This document shows, piece by piece, positions 12,201 to 23,325 of a stretch of 64,000 nt of DNA. The stretch's first letter is position 1. Each line of letters starts with the position of its first letter. The position numbers and the translations under genes are program-made. The notes under the pieces are model-generated. The model saw only the letters and a list, made by a program, of their open reading frames with translations, was not told where the DNA came from and made no database searches. The DNA comes from Saksenaea vasiformis B4078 (Eukaryota > Mucoromycota > Mucoromycetes > Mucorales > Saksenaeaceae): assembly GCA_000697055.1 (NCBI GenBank), contig JNDT01002352.1, forward strand, positions 1 through 64,000. Reading direction: 5' to 3'.

Positions 12201-15200
12201 CATCACTTCCAGATGAATGGTTTGAAGGCAAAACGATAGATATCGAAGCCGATAAATCGCAACCAGAGGTATCGAGCACGCAAGTCGCAGCAAGCAAGGC
12301 GCCTACCAGTAGCAATGACACCGTCAGAACTTCTGCCGTTCCTCGACCAAAGCAAAACACAGCTCGAGTGTTTCCTCATAAAATGAAACAAGCAACGTAC
12401 GCTGTTACTTCCACTGGTCGCAAGCTGAAACCACCCGCTATGGGTTTTTCCAAGATAAAGGCATTGAGGGAAGAGTTCCGAGCAGAACGCCGATTAAACG
12501 CTACCGTCCGATCTCCCTCGGCAGCTGCTGTCGCTCGCAAACGCGCTGGATGCGATACACAGAGCTCTGATTCTGAGACTGATTCTTCTGATGACGACGG
12601 TGGTTCAGGTCTGCTTGGGCTAGTTCAAGACGTGGATCACGCCAAAGCGAAGTCAGTCGACGCTGAGAAGGCTAGCGTCAAAGCATTGTTTGAGCAGACT
12701 CCAAAGCGTACCACCAAGTTGATTGAGTCGCCTCTGACAAAGGTGCTAATGGAAAGAAGAGTAAAGGCCCAAGAAGTGGAGCAACGTAGAAAGAAAGTGA
12801 CGCCAGATATCGATCGCCTGTTCAAGGCCATCTTATCATGGAACATCATGTTCGACGGCGAACTTCCACCCAGTTCGGACGCAACGACATACACCAGGGT
12901 CAAGGATACCTACAAATCGTTTCAAGAATATCTTGATGTTTTTGAGCCCTTGTTGTTGCTAGAAGTATGGGTACAAATTATGCGCGCCAAGGAGAGCCTT
13001 TCCGAGTCAGATGTGATTGATCGATGCGAGCTGGATAACCGTTGTCATGTTAATGATTTTGTTGATGTGACACTCAAAACGGCTCTGAGCTCTGTCAATG
13101 GTCTGTCTCAGGACGACCTTGTATGTATAGCGAATCACTTCGGACCAGACTTTTTCAAGAAACCGGACAGGATAACCGTCGAAGCAAATAGACTGTGGAG
13201 AGAGCGCATGTTCCTTGGAAAAATCACAACGATCAACCAGCAAAAGAGCATGGCTGAAGTGACAATACGCTGCTATTTCACACAAGACCGGATCACTCAA
13301 CTGAATGCGTTGGCACCAAAAACAACGTGGCGAATGTTGCGTATCATGAGGTAGATGACTGTAGATCCTCGTCGATGTGATTTGCTAACTCTTCTTTCTC
13401 GCAGTTTGACCACCACACAACGAGAATACGCAGCCTTAGCGGCGTTGCAACACTATGACCTTGCTTCTGAGATTCTATCGCCTGTTCCAACGCCGAAAAT
13501 TGCTTTTGATGACAAAGCGGTAAAGGAATGCAAACGCCTCTACAGCCTTAACTGGCCGCAGGCGGAGGCCATTGTGGGTGTCTTACAGAAGAAAAAAGGC
13601 TTCCATCTTATTCAAGGGTACGTAGGAAATATTCTCCTTGGAAAAACTTAACCCTATGTTTTACTAGACCTCCTGGAACGGGTTTGTTTCTTTCTGTCTT
13701 GCCTATATAGTATGTACTTACATTGTGTATATAGGTAAAACCAAGACGATTCTTGGATTGATTGTATCCTTGATGGACGAGAAAACAGCCAGAAAGCTAA
13801 AAGTCGGTGCGGGGCATGCGACTGGTAAATTGTTGGTCTGTGCGCCGAGTAATGCCGCCGTGGATGAAATCGCAAAACGTCTGAAAGACGGTATTGTCAC
13901 CGCTGATGGCCTTGTACGACCGAACGTGATCCGTATTGGTGTGGTCGATTCTGTAAATGCGAGCGTCCGAGATATTACTCTCGATAGACTTATTGACAAG
14001 GAGCTGATCGGAACGTTTGACGATGAACAAGCAAGCAAACAGTGGAACGCAAGACGTGAAAAATTGCATACAGAGATGCAGAAATGTCAGCTCGATCTTG
14101 AGGAGTTGGATCGGACAATGAATGAATCACTACAAGATCCAGGCATGTTGAAGAGCTTACGAGATACCCGCAAAACGCTGATCGAAAAACGAACCCGGTG
14201 CCGCGTCATGTTGAAGGATATTAATGAAGAAAAACATAATTATACGCGTGAACTCGAAATTTCCCGTCTACGTGCCCGCCAAAAAGTATTTGCTCAGGCT
14301 GATGTTGTATGTGCTACTTTGAGCGCCAGTGGCCACGATATGATTATGACTGCGGGCTTAAGTTTCGAGACGGTTATCATTGATGAGGCGGCGCAATCCA
14401 TCGAGGTCAGCACTTTGATTCCCCTAAAGTATGATTGTAGAAGATGTGTACTCGTCGGTGGTAAGTAGAACATGTAATGATGGTTGATCGTACCTAACTT
14501 ATGTACAGATCCTAACCAGTTACCGCCTACTGTTTTGTCTTTGGTGGCTGCCAAGTACCAGTACGAACAGAGTTTGTTTATGCGATTACAGCATAGCGTA
14601 CCCGAAAACGTTCACTTATTGAGGTATTTTTTTCTTCTCTTTCTTGGGATTTGCTAAGTTGTTATGTATAGCATCCAGTACCGTATGCATCCAGAAATCA
14701 GCGTGTTTCCTAGCAAACTTTTCTATCAATCCAGACTGCAGGACGGTCCTGGTATGGAAAAAATTTCATCTGCTGTATGGCATACAAAAGAAGAGTTCCC
14801 TCCCTACCGATTCTTCCACATCGAAGAAGGTCAAGAACGAATGGGATCAGGAAAATCCATTTACAATGCCGCGGAAGCTGAGGCAGCTGTTGCCTTAGTC
14901 GATAAACTGGCGTCGCAGCTTCCGATGGTCAAGGTAGACCTCACGTTACACAAAATCTTGTCCCCTAATGTTCTTGTAGTTTGCTTACAAGATAGGTGTG
15001 ATTACGCCATATAAGCAGCAGCTTAGCCAGTTAAAGTTACGGTTTGAACGGCGATTCGGATCTCGTATCCTGGATGTCATTGATTTTAACACTGTGGTAG
15101 GTCATTGGAGAAATAATAAGTAATAATAGACAGACTAAGCGATTTTTAGGATGGATTTCAAGGACAGGAGAAAGATATTATTATATTTTCTTGTGTTCGT

Positions 15201-16258
15201 GCAGGTGCAGGTATGCAGGGATAGTTTAACTGCATGGTGGCACTCAATGGACAATAGGACGTGGCATTGGCTTTTTGGCTGACATTCGGCGTATGAACGT
15301 TGGACTAACGCGTGCCAAACGTTCCCTTTTTGTGCTCGGTCATGCACCATCATTAATGCAAAGCCAATATTGGGGAGATCTTGTAAAGGACGCGACAGAA
15401 AGAGGCGTTTTGGTGGATGTAAGCTTACTTTATTTAAGCCATGTGGTTTCACCTTTTCTGATTTCTTATTCCGGTAGTGCCGCCAACCTTATTTCCAGCA
15501 CCACATGTCTTCATATGTCCCTCAAAATTTATTTGAAGTGGAACAAGTGACAAGTGTCAAACGTTCTATTCCTGACCGAAAATCCGTTCATCGGATTACC
15601 ATTCCTACAGCCGAAATGGATGAAGACGATGATACGAGTAACAAACGCCGCCGGGTAACAACAATCTCACAGAGCGTTGCGCCAAAAGAGGTTAACGTTG
15701 GAGCGCCAAAACCTTCTCCACATACGGATCAAATGGACTTGGTTGCGAAAACCTCAGAAGGAAAAGAGTTCGCTAGAAAAGAAGGTGGCAACGGTCCTCA
15801 CGGTCATACTAACAAGCGTCCCTTAAACCCAAGCGGCGTAAACGGTTTACCCGTGTCAAGACGTAAATTGACACTTGCAGAATACCGGTCTTCTATAGGT
15901 TTACCACCATTAAAGGAACCTTCCTCGGCCAGTACCGCACCTGGACGTCCTCCAGCTCCAAAGGGACCGAATCTATTTATCCCCCGTAACAGGCGACCAG
16001 ACGTTACGGTAAGCCAAAAAAAAAAAAAGAATAATACAGTAAGTTACATCGTTAATTTTTTTTTAGGCTTCCACGCCTGTAGGACCACCATGTGATAGAT
16101 TAGGTGCCAAGGAGCGCGCACAGCTTGAGGTAAAAGAAAAAAGAAAAGGAATTTAGGAAGCTTGAGGTAATTAACATTAAAGTATGGGTAGCACGCTGCA
16201 GCAAAGCAAGGTCTCCGGAGGATCCGCCAGCAAGAAGCACAACAGTCTTCTTCATTAA
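9227..16258 (+). CDS. SEN1: Sen1-type superfamily 1 RNA/DNA helicase
   Basis: Sen1/senataxin helicases terminate non-coding RNA polymerase II transcription and remove R-loops. ATG at 9227 opens the N-terminal domain (HWWCINSTLPIARESLWLFS, then YHQSKRLLRARY), which continues after one intron in a long exon, 9605-13350, of about 1,250 codons. Its end is low-complexity and acidic (DEDVEMDEFDDIDF). The helicase core follows in small exons: GPPGTGKTKTILG (Walker A), CAPSNAAVDEI, TVIIDEAAQSIE (motif II), GDPNQLPPTV, SIQYRMHPEIS, VIDFNTVDGFQGQEKDIII, RRMNVGLTRAK. The Walker A motif is spread over three exons with a 14-nt micro-exon (13668-13681). The C-terminus is basic and Pro-rich, ending near 16258. 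The last intron join is tentative; the rest is in frame. With about 2,100 residues it matches Sen1 in size. Confidence 0.92.
13668..13681 (+). other. 14-nt micro-exon inside the SEN1 Walker A motif
   Basis: The upstream exon ends at 13617 on a GTACGT donor. This exon is flanked by TTTTACTAG and a GTTTGT donor, and the next exon starts at 13735 after TATATAG. Only with this exon included does the frame read Q-G-P-P-G-T-G-K-T. Confidence 0.82.
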
Positions 16259-16744
16259 GACAGAATACGCCAACACAATCTCTTGATTCTATACTAGATA
16301 ATATTTATCATTCCAAACGCTAGTTTGTGTACATAGCTTATAATGAAGAAAAAACGAAGACAGGAAGAAAACAACATGTACATAGGGTGTATGAAGATCA
16401 GCTTAACCTAAATAGCCCATGTGTCACAAACTTGTTTAAATGAATTGTGTTACCATGTTTTTATCCCCGAAATATATCCTTCCCTTATGATGATAAAGAG
16501 ACTACGTGGGTATAAACAAACGCGTAAGGAAATGGACATGCTGCGATAAATAAGCTCTATTTTATGATATATCGGTATAGGAACAAGCAGTAAACTTGAT
16601 GCATCTATGAAATCAGAACGTGTTTTCTAATACCGCCGACATTTCGCACGGACAACTTCATTCACGAGCAGAATCGGAGAATACAAAGATAATAAACCAC
16701 CCCTTAATCATTTTTCCTTTTGCTCTCTTTTCTTTTCTCTTTTG
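16259..16744. other. Intergenic gap between SEN1 and the 7TM gene
   Basis: AT-rich, no supported open frame. Just before the next start codon (about 16700-16744) there is a pyrimidine-rich tract ending in TTTTCTCTTTTG, as seen in front of several genes in this window. Confidence 0.45.
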
Positions 16745-18207
16745 ATGAACAGAACACTTTCACACCTCTGTATCGATGGAATATGTCATTGTGATTGGAG
16801 GATATCGATTCGCGACTGCGAAGAAGCGCACGCCATGAAGATGATTTATACTGTCAACATCGCCTTTTCCGCTTTAGTGACTATCATTGGTAACATACAA
16901 GAAATCAACGACAACCGAGTAGCTTATTGTTTTCAAAAGGCATCGCTATTCTTGTTCACCGCATCTGTATCAGTGGTCATGTATTTTTCGAGATCAATTC
17001 AAACAAAGGTTGTCTACGACCCAAACCTGTCGACTGTATGATGCTTCTCATTACAATCTATAATATTTGTACGTTTTCCGGACATTAACAAAAGAAAAAA
17101 AATCAGCTGAACGTGAAGTATAGTACGATTGATTAGTTCCATCATCCTGGTTGTTGATATATCGCCAGACAACATGATACTTCGATCTTGTAAGTACATC
17201 CCCGACGCAAAGAAAGAAAGACAGCTGAAATTTTTAATATTAAAAACAAAAGTCATGTTTGAATTTCCGTGGCAATTTGGCTATGGATCCTTTGCTCTCT
17301 ATCTGATTGGTATTGCACAAACGTTAGCTGACGTAAGATAACAATTAGACTAGACTTATGAGTACTCATTCATTTCTTTTTCTTCTTAGAGTCACAAAGC
17401 TATCCAAAAAGGATGGTTACCATCAGCTCGCGTTGCAGACGTGATTGGATGTACATTCCTTTTTACACCTTTTATTTTACACAATATGTGTTCCATCGCA
17501 GCTGGCGCACTCGCATACAACAACTTGCCTCTTGCTGAAACGTTTACTCAGCTATTGTACATATTCTGGTTTCTTGATTGTAGCGGTTTGGCGATAACGG
17601 TCCTGTACACTGGTGTCCGATTGGTCCATATTTTGAATCGGCACTTGGCGAAACTCCAGACTTCTGGACCAAAATACATTTCTATCCAAACAGGGATATT
17701 CAAAATTCGCTTAGTGATGGGTATTATCACCACGTGTCTCATCTCGTTTGCGGTTTTCCTGTTGATTTTTGGCGTGCTACGGGCGCAGATCCTCGTTAAC
17801 AAAACGGGCAGCCTAGTACTATCCGTCCTCTGGAACTATCTAGGTGCCTTGACATCCTTATGCGTTGAGCTTACTCTGCTCTTCAAGTAAGAATCTCAGA
17901 CAACATACAACAAAATTAATTAATCAATCTATTCTTTCTCAGTCCTAGAACCGACGGGAAACCGTTCCTGTATCTGAGGAGTTCCAATCAAGAGAAGTCC
18001 ACAGGTGGTTATGGTGAATCCGCGTCTACCGATGCTCAAGAAACCGCAGTGGAGCAAGGACTTGAAGTTGATGATATCAAACAGCAGCAACAGAAGTACG
18101 AGGAAGTCTTACAAAAGTACAGCAAGCCACTACCATTGAACGATCTTGACACACCATCCTATGGATCACAAGTCGTCCTCATGGACCAAAAATCCGCCCT
18201 ATCCTAG
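16745..18207 (+). CDS. Seven-transmembrane protein, fungal, unknown function
   Basis: The joined exons give about seven hydrophobic helices: MIYTVNIAFSALVTIIG, ASLFLFTASVSVVMYF, a segment around SSIILVVDISPDN, FGYGSFALYLIGIAQTLA, CTFLFTPFILHNMCSIAAG, LLYIFWFLDCSGLAITVLY, VMGIITTCLISFAVFLLIFG and LWNYLGALTSLCVELTLLF. The block FPWQFGYG...IAQTLADSHKAI is followed by a basic loop (KGWLPSAR). The C-terminal tail is hydrophilic with a Gln/Lys-rich helix (DIKQQQQKYEEVLQKY) and ends at 18207. Four or five introns are needed; those between 16890 and 17260 are the least certain. I recall similar 7TM proteins only from early-diverging fungi. It could be a GPCR-like receptor, but no diagnostic motif allows that claim. 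Confidence 0.72.
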
Positions 18208-18535
18208 AATAGTATCCTTATATTACTCTACTGAGTCCATCTTTACGCTAATCGATGTAAATTTTGCATCTGTGGGGAGACACCATTACATATCATTTTC
18301 TTTGTCATTCTATTCGAACTGTCCTAATCATTTCCACCACAGTCCGTAGCGCAATTCAAATATTTAAATCTTTCGTCTAATTAATTGAGTTTGAAAAATT
18401 TTGTGTCTTTTTTGTGGCCCCTTTCTGTCTTTTTACCTCTTTTACATCTTTTTCATTGGCTGAATAAGTCACATGATTTTTCGCACTTTTTTATGTGTTG
18501 CTGCTGCCCTTTTTTTTTTCCTTTTCATTCTGTAT
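18208..18535. other. Gap marking the left border of the mobile-element island
   Basis: T-rich, no gene. The dead helicase begins just after it, so an ancient insertion boundary should lie here. No terminal repeat or target duplication was seen. Confidence 0.4.
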
Positions 18536-18990
18536 TATAGACAAGCACAACTCTTCCGTGAAGCCATGATCATTGTTTGGGACGAAGCTCCGATGGCTCA
18601 CCGCCATATTATTGAGGTAGTCGATAGACTTTTCTGAGATATTATGGGTGCCGTGTACAGTCATCTTGAGCAAATCCCTTTTGGTGGAAAGATCGTCCTT
18701 CTGGGCGGTGACTTTCGCCAAACATTACCTGTAATTCCTCATGGTTCCCGTGCCCAAATCATCGATGCCTCTATTAAACGTTCGGCCCTCTAGAGATACG
18801 TACACATCATGGCTTTGACTCAGAACATGAGTATTCAGCGTGCAATTAATCAAGGAGGCTCCGCCTCTGACACGTTGGAATTCGCGCAGTATCTTTTACG
18901 TGTAGGTGAGGGCGAGATACCTGCTGCACCACATCGTCCTGATGATAGTGTGGATGATTATATCAAGCTGCCTCGGGAGTGGTGTCACAC
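18536..18990 (+). pseudogene. Fragment of a PIF1/Helitron-type helicase, two in-frame stops
   Basis: One reading frame carries [19 protein letters not shown] (a DEA-box variant) and [19 protein letters not shown], the GDFRQ motif of PIF1-like helicases used by Helitron RepHel proteins and their cellular relatives. The frame is broken by TGA at 18635-18637 and TAG at 18791-18793. The Walker A region and the C-terminal helicase motifs are missing. The frame runs to the border of an LTR-like repeat at 18991, which seems to have cut the gene. It is a decayed mobile-element helicase rather than cellular Pif1, judging by the stops and the surroundings. Confidence 0.82.
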
Positions 18991-19340
18991 TGTGGTATTT
19001 GAATAAGTTTAACAAAAAGGAAACGGATAAAATCCTTTGAGACTGTTGGATATCTTTATTTCATTCAATTTGTCTGCCTATTTATATTTGTTCAGTCTTT
19101 TCGGAATTCAGATTTAAGTGAACGTTTTTCTCGGTGATAGGTGTTCATGATGGTAATTACTGCGGTAGCAGTGCTACCTTGTTAATGACCTCGGCGATGT
19201 CTCTATGATTTAGGGATGAGGCATAATCGGTGTTCCAATATAGAGAAGCTCACTGTAAATGGAAATACGTTAATCCCGATCTTCCTGTTATGGAACACAT
19301 TTCAATAGGATGAATACTACGACCGTCTACATATACCACA
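18991..19340 (+). repeat. 350-bp LTR-like repeat, copy 1
   Basis: Near-identical to 35338-35688 (roughly 20 differences by eye, mostly transitions). It starts TGTGGTATTTGAATAAG and ends TATACCACA, so it has the TG...CA ends and a short terminal inverted repeat (TGTGGTAT/ATACCACA) typical of retrotransposon long terminal repeats. No 5-bp target duplication is visible: the left flank is CACAC and the right flank ATGTT. No matching internal domain with protease or integrase follows. Best read as a solo LTR; strand is arbitrary. Confidence 0.7.
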
Positions 19341-19388
19341 ATGTTAAGTAAGAATTGCTTTTGTCCTTCGTTGATGCGGATGGGCGAC

Positions 19389-19805
19389 TCAAATGAGGGG
19401 AGAAACATTGTGGATGGAGGGGGTACGCTTGCGAATTTGCTTTTTGATGTGCTTGGCGTTACGGGTGACGATGGCCATGAGGAGGTTCATGTCCTGGAAG
19501 GCGCCGGGCAGCACATCCAGGTTGTTCGAGTCTTGTGGCATATAAAAGGTACCAAGATGAATCATGCGATACAGGCCGTGAAATTTTAGATCCATGGCAA
19601 AGTGCACACGCCATGACTCACCACCGGTCAACATTATAAAGTAAATCATAGTATAAATATCACAGAAGAACAAAACAATAAACATCATCTTATCCGTTTC
19701 TATTATTCTCTGTTTCCTTTTTTCTCTGGTGGCCTTTGATCTGTTCAGCCAAAAAGAAGTACGACATAGGTTTGTCGTCGCCGTAAATCTGAGCTGGAAA
19801 TCCAA
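19389..19805 (-). CDS. Orphan open frame, possibly the 3' part of a lineage-specific multicopy gene
   Basis: 138 codons without introns, ending KKQIRKRTPSIHNVSPLI. The stretch DLKFHGLYRMIHLGTFYMPQ followed by LPGAFQDMNLLMAIVTRN has the alternating pattern of a folded domain. It resembles, from memory, C-terminal segments of repeated Mucoromycota proteins such as the gene at 31078-32876. That resemblance is weak and unverified. No start context or upstream exons are seen, so it is likely a gene fragment between mobile elements. Confidence 0.35.
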   Translation of the reverse strand: MDFQLRFTATTNLCRTSFWLNRSKATREKRKQRIIETDKMMFIVLFFCDIYTMIYFIMLTGGESWRVHFAMDLKFHGLYRMIHLGTFYMPQDSNNLDVLPGAFQDMNLLMAIVTRNAKHIKKQIRKRTPSIHNVSPLI

Positions 19806-20105
19806 TGGCCAGAAGAGAGTACAATAAGGGATAGTAAGGGATGGCGAGAGTAAGATGCCCCTTTATTTTTGGTCTTTGCTAGAGTGTTTATATCTTTTCT
19901 TTTCTGCTGGATAGTCTAACGAAATGGAGCTCATAATAAAAATGGATAAAATGATAAAAGGACAACAGCATAAAGATGGTATAGGGCTCACCGACGTACT
20001 ACTAAAAGGAAATACATAATCGCGAAAGGACTTCGTTATCCAGATGCCTTTCGTAGTTGTCGGCCGAAATAAACGTTACGTTCCCTTTTACGGAATGACC
20101 GCTGA

Positions 20106-20860
20106 TTGGTTAATTGTTTTGGTTGCGCCAGGCCCGGTACAAAATCAACTGTAACAACGGACATGGCTCCAAAGGCTAAGAGTCCGATCCTGCCCACAGC
20201 AAATTACACCAACCCAGCAGACGGGATATTAGAGGGAGGAAGACTCAAACGTTTCGCACAATATTGGGCGAAAGTGACCGCTTACCCATGGCCTCTATCA
20301 GCGATGAACGAAGGATATCGGATACAACGGTCATCAACCCCGATTCCATGGAGATCACAAAGCCTATCACTATCAGGCGAAGATCAGAAGACGATCGACG
20401 AAGCCGTGGAAAAATTTCTCCACTCAGGATCGTAGAGAGAGCACCCGACCAGGACGACAGGTATCTCTCAAATTTCTTTACGGTTCAGGAACCGGCGAAG
20501 AGGCGACCAATTCTAGACTGCAAGAGAATGAATCAATTTGTTCAATGTCACCATTTCAAAATGGAGGGGTTCTAGCATTAAGGGATATTATCGACAAAGG
20601 AGATTTCATTTGCAAATTGAACTTGAATGACGCTTACGTGAGAGTCCCAACCACCAGGAATGCCGCCATTACTTGTCTTCCAGACACCAAGGAACCATAT
20701 ATCGTTAAAACTCTGGCATTTCGCCTGATGTGACACGCCGAATGTACTCCAAAATTCTGAGGTACGCGATAACCATTGAGGAAAGCAGGCGTCCGATTAG
20801 TATATTACTGTGGTATACGTCGACCGTCATAATGCCCATCCCATACAATTGTGTTCCATA
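20106..20860 (+). pseudogene. Decayed DIRS-type retroelement fragment (reverse transcriptase part)
   Basis: Overlapping frames give YLSNFFTVQEPAKRRPILDC, FKMEGVLALRDIIDKGDFIC and KLNLNDAYVRVPTT, the start of the reverse-transcriptase palm as found in DIRS elements. The polymerase box expected as YLDD reads YYCGI near 20810, so the two catalytic aspartates are gone. Several frameshifts separate the pieces. It is followed by AT-rich filler and a repeated GAACCGTACC/GAACCGTGCT motif (21080-21115). Related in family to the copy at 21165-23325 but clearly dead. Confidence 0.72.
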
Positions 20861-21164
20861 ACAGGAAAGATTTTACCCCCCAAAAAGCCAAAAAAGGCGA
20901 CCCACTAAAACTTTATAGTACAGATATACATGTGTCACTATCGGTATTTTAAGAAGGGTGGCGAGGCCCACAATAAACTGAAAATCCCACAAAATTTTAG
21001 GGCACCCCTTTGTACTGTACTGACTCTTTACTGTGCCGATTTCAAAAAACCATCAGTAATCGAGCTATTACTGTAAATCGTAGCGAACCGTACCGAACCG
21101 TGCTGAACCGTACCGTTAGGAGCCCTAAATTACTCTGGCAAGTCGGGAAACGATTAGACGACTG
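20861..21164. other. Filler between two DIRS fragments
   Basis: No coding potential. It contains short imperfect repeats of GAACCGTACCGAACCGTGCT type near 21080-21115 and may be a small non-autonomous insertion or remains of DIRS terminal sequence. Confidence 0.4.
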
Positions 21165-23325
21165 GTGGTCTATGGTTACGCAACAGCAAAGCATATCGAT
21201 TCCGAAGCTAGAAGGTTGGCATTTAAGGCCCTCAGACCGCCAGACATAGTCAAATACATGAAGGAAGACAATTCCAGCGATAAGAAACTGGCATTCGCTC
21301 CCCAGGTTGTGGACCTGATATACCACGCCAGGTACCAAGGTGCAGTCATCCGGAGTGCAATTGGACCTGGACGTTCTTTCTAAGACAGGGCATTCCTTTT
21401 ATTTTTTTTGGCAAAAGTCTGCAGTTCAGAACGAACGAGGCGACACAACAATGCTCCAACATGACGTCTGACAAGCAATAACGATACAGATGCCGTAGGC
21501 CAACGGTCCCGTGGCCAACACGAGAATGACACAACAGATGGTGAGAACAATCGCAGAGACTTCTCGACCATTACATGACTCCGGAGGATGAAATACAACC
21601 AGGGGGAGGCTGAAGCATTTTCACGAGAATTGGAAGACGGCCACAACACATCCTTGGCCACTGCCAGTGGTGTCCCAGGGCTATCAAATACAATGGCAGA
21701 AACTTCCTGTACCGTGAAAGAACTGTCAGCTGCGCTTGTCTCAAGAGGAAGTGCGAGCAATCGATTCAGCAGTGACCAAGTTCTTGCACGCGGGCGTCAT
21801 AGAACGCTCCCCGTCTCAAAACACGAACTTTCTATCAAATTTCTTCACTATACAAGAGACGCCAAAGAGAAGATCGATCTTAGATTGTTAAACACTAAAT
21901 TCCTTCCTTCAGTACCACCATTTCAAGACGGAGGAGTTCCAACTTTAGGGGATCTACTGGAGGAGGGCGACTACATGACAAAGTTGGACCTGAAGGACGC
22001 TTATGTAGTGGTTCTGATCCATCAGGATTCGAGAAGGTTCCTGATGTTCAAACATCGGAACACCGTGTACCAGTATCACTCGCTCGCCTTCGGTCTCAGC
22101 GTGGCGCCGAGGGTATTCTCAAAACTAATGCGGTATGCGATCGAACCTCTAAGAAAAAAGGACTGGGATTGGTGTATTATCTAGACGATATCTGCGTTTC
22201 AGCAAAATCAAAAGAAGAAATGAAGGAGGCTACCGAAAGGGTTTCAAGTTATCTATCCAGCCTAGGCTTTCTCATATACTGCGAAAAGAGCGACCTGAAC
22301 ACGAAGAACGTGCAGGAGTTTCTGGGCTTCGAGTTCAACACATGGACCAAGTTAGGCGACGGATATTGGGCGTTCGACTACCTCCCCACCAAATCGAGAT
22401 GCGTAGTGAACGTGTTCGCGGCTTGGCTCGAGTACAAGTGCGGAACATTACACGAATGGATCGACCGAGACCCTGCGGAGAGGTACCTGGAGCAACAAAC
22501 TATCCTGTATCACGTTAAGACTCAGTCACCAAACTCTCCTATCGACATGACAACGTTCTATCCACATCAATACTTTGTCTGTTCGGACTGGGCCGAACTC
22601 GATTCGGTTGATCCTGAGTTCACAAAGAAGCACTGTGTCTATTACGTGACAGAGGATCATGCTCGGGTCGTCGGTCCCACAGGCGAAAATTCAGACGCTT
22701 GTCTCGCACAAAACAGCTCAAATGATCGACCGAACCAAGAACATTCCGTTGGATCACGGGTCTCTTAGGGAAAATGACCTCGATGATACTGTGGCATATG
22801 TTGACTATCGTAATGCCTATCCAGTAGAATTGTGTGGGAGGCTATCAAAAATTCCAGGAGACAGCAAGGGCAAGACGAAGAGACAATTCATTACTTACTA
22901 CAAGTGCATAGAAAACGTACACACAAGGTATACGATCGCAGTTGGCGAGTCTGAGTGAGATGGCGCCAAGCGCAAGACCCGAAGGTCGACGCACTAAAAC
23001 AAAATCAAAACCAATGTCAGCATTCCTTATGTCAATGAACCACCACAAACGATCCACACTGAATGGATATCGATCAGCAGTTACAGGCGTTTTCCAAATA
23101 GTATATCTAAAAGCGAAATCGTTGGCCGATGAGCAACTCATACAGCAATTTTTCAAAGCCAAAAAGCGTAGCGGATTTGCGACGCCTAGGACAAGCGACG
23201 ACTATCCCACATATGGAAATTATGGAAGGACGTTGTACAAGATCGGCATGATTTTAGGTTTACTGTTATTCGCTGGATACCTCTATGATTATACAGTATT
23301 TCGAAAGACGTGCACAACCTAATCA
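21165..23325 (+). pseudogene. DIRS-type (tyrosine-recombinase) retroelement, partly decayed
   Basis: From left to right: a Gag-like piece (21165-21383, KHIDSEARRLAFKALRPPD); an open reverse-transcriptase part from 21588 with YMTKLDLKDAYVVVLIHQDS and YQYHSLAFGLSVAPRVFSKL; then, after a +1 frame change near 22170, LVYYLDDICVSAKSKEEMKE with both catalytic aspartates and FLGFEFNT. A 400-nt open stretch of unknown identity follows in the same frame (about 22345-22768). A tyrosine-recombinase N-terminal part (HHKRSTLNGYRSAVTGVFQI, then QQFFKAKKR) lies at 22942-23200. The recombinase catalytic R-H-R-Y part was not found. DIRS elements integrate by recombinase and lack integrase, in agreement with what is seen. 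Frame changes and truncation make it a relic. Terminal repeats were not identified. Confidence 0.75.
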
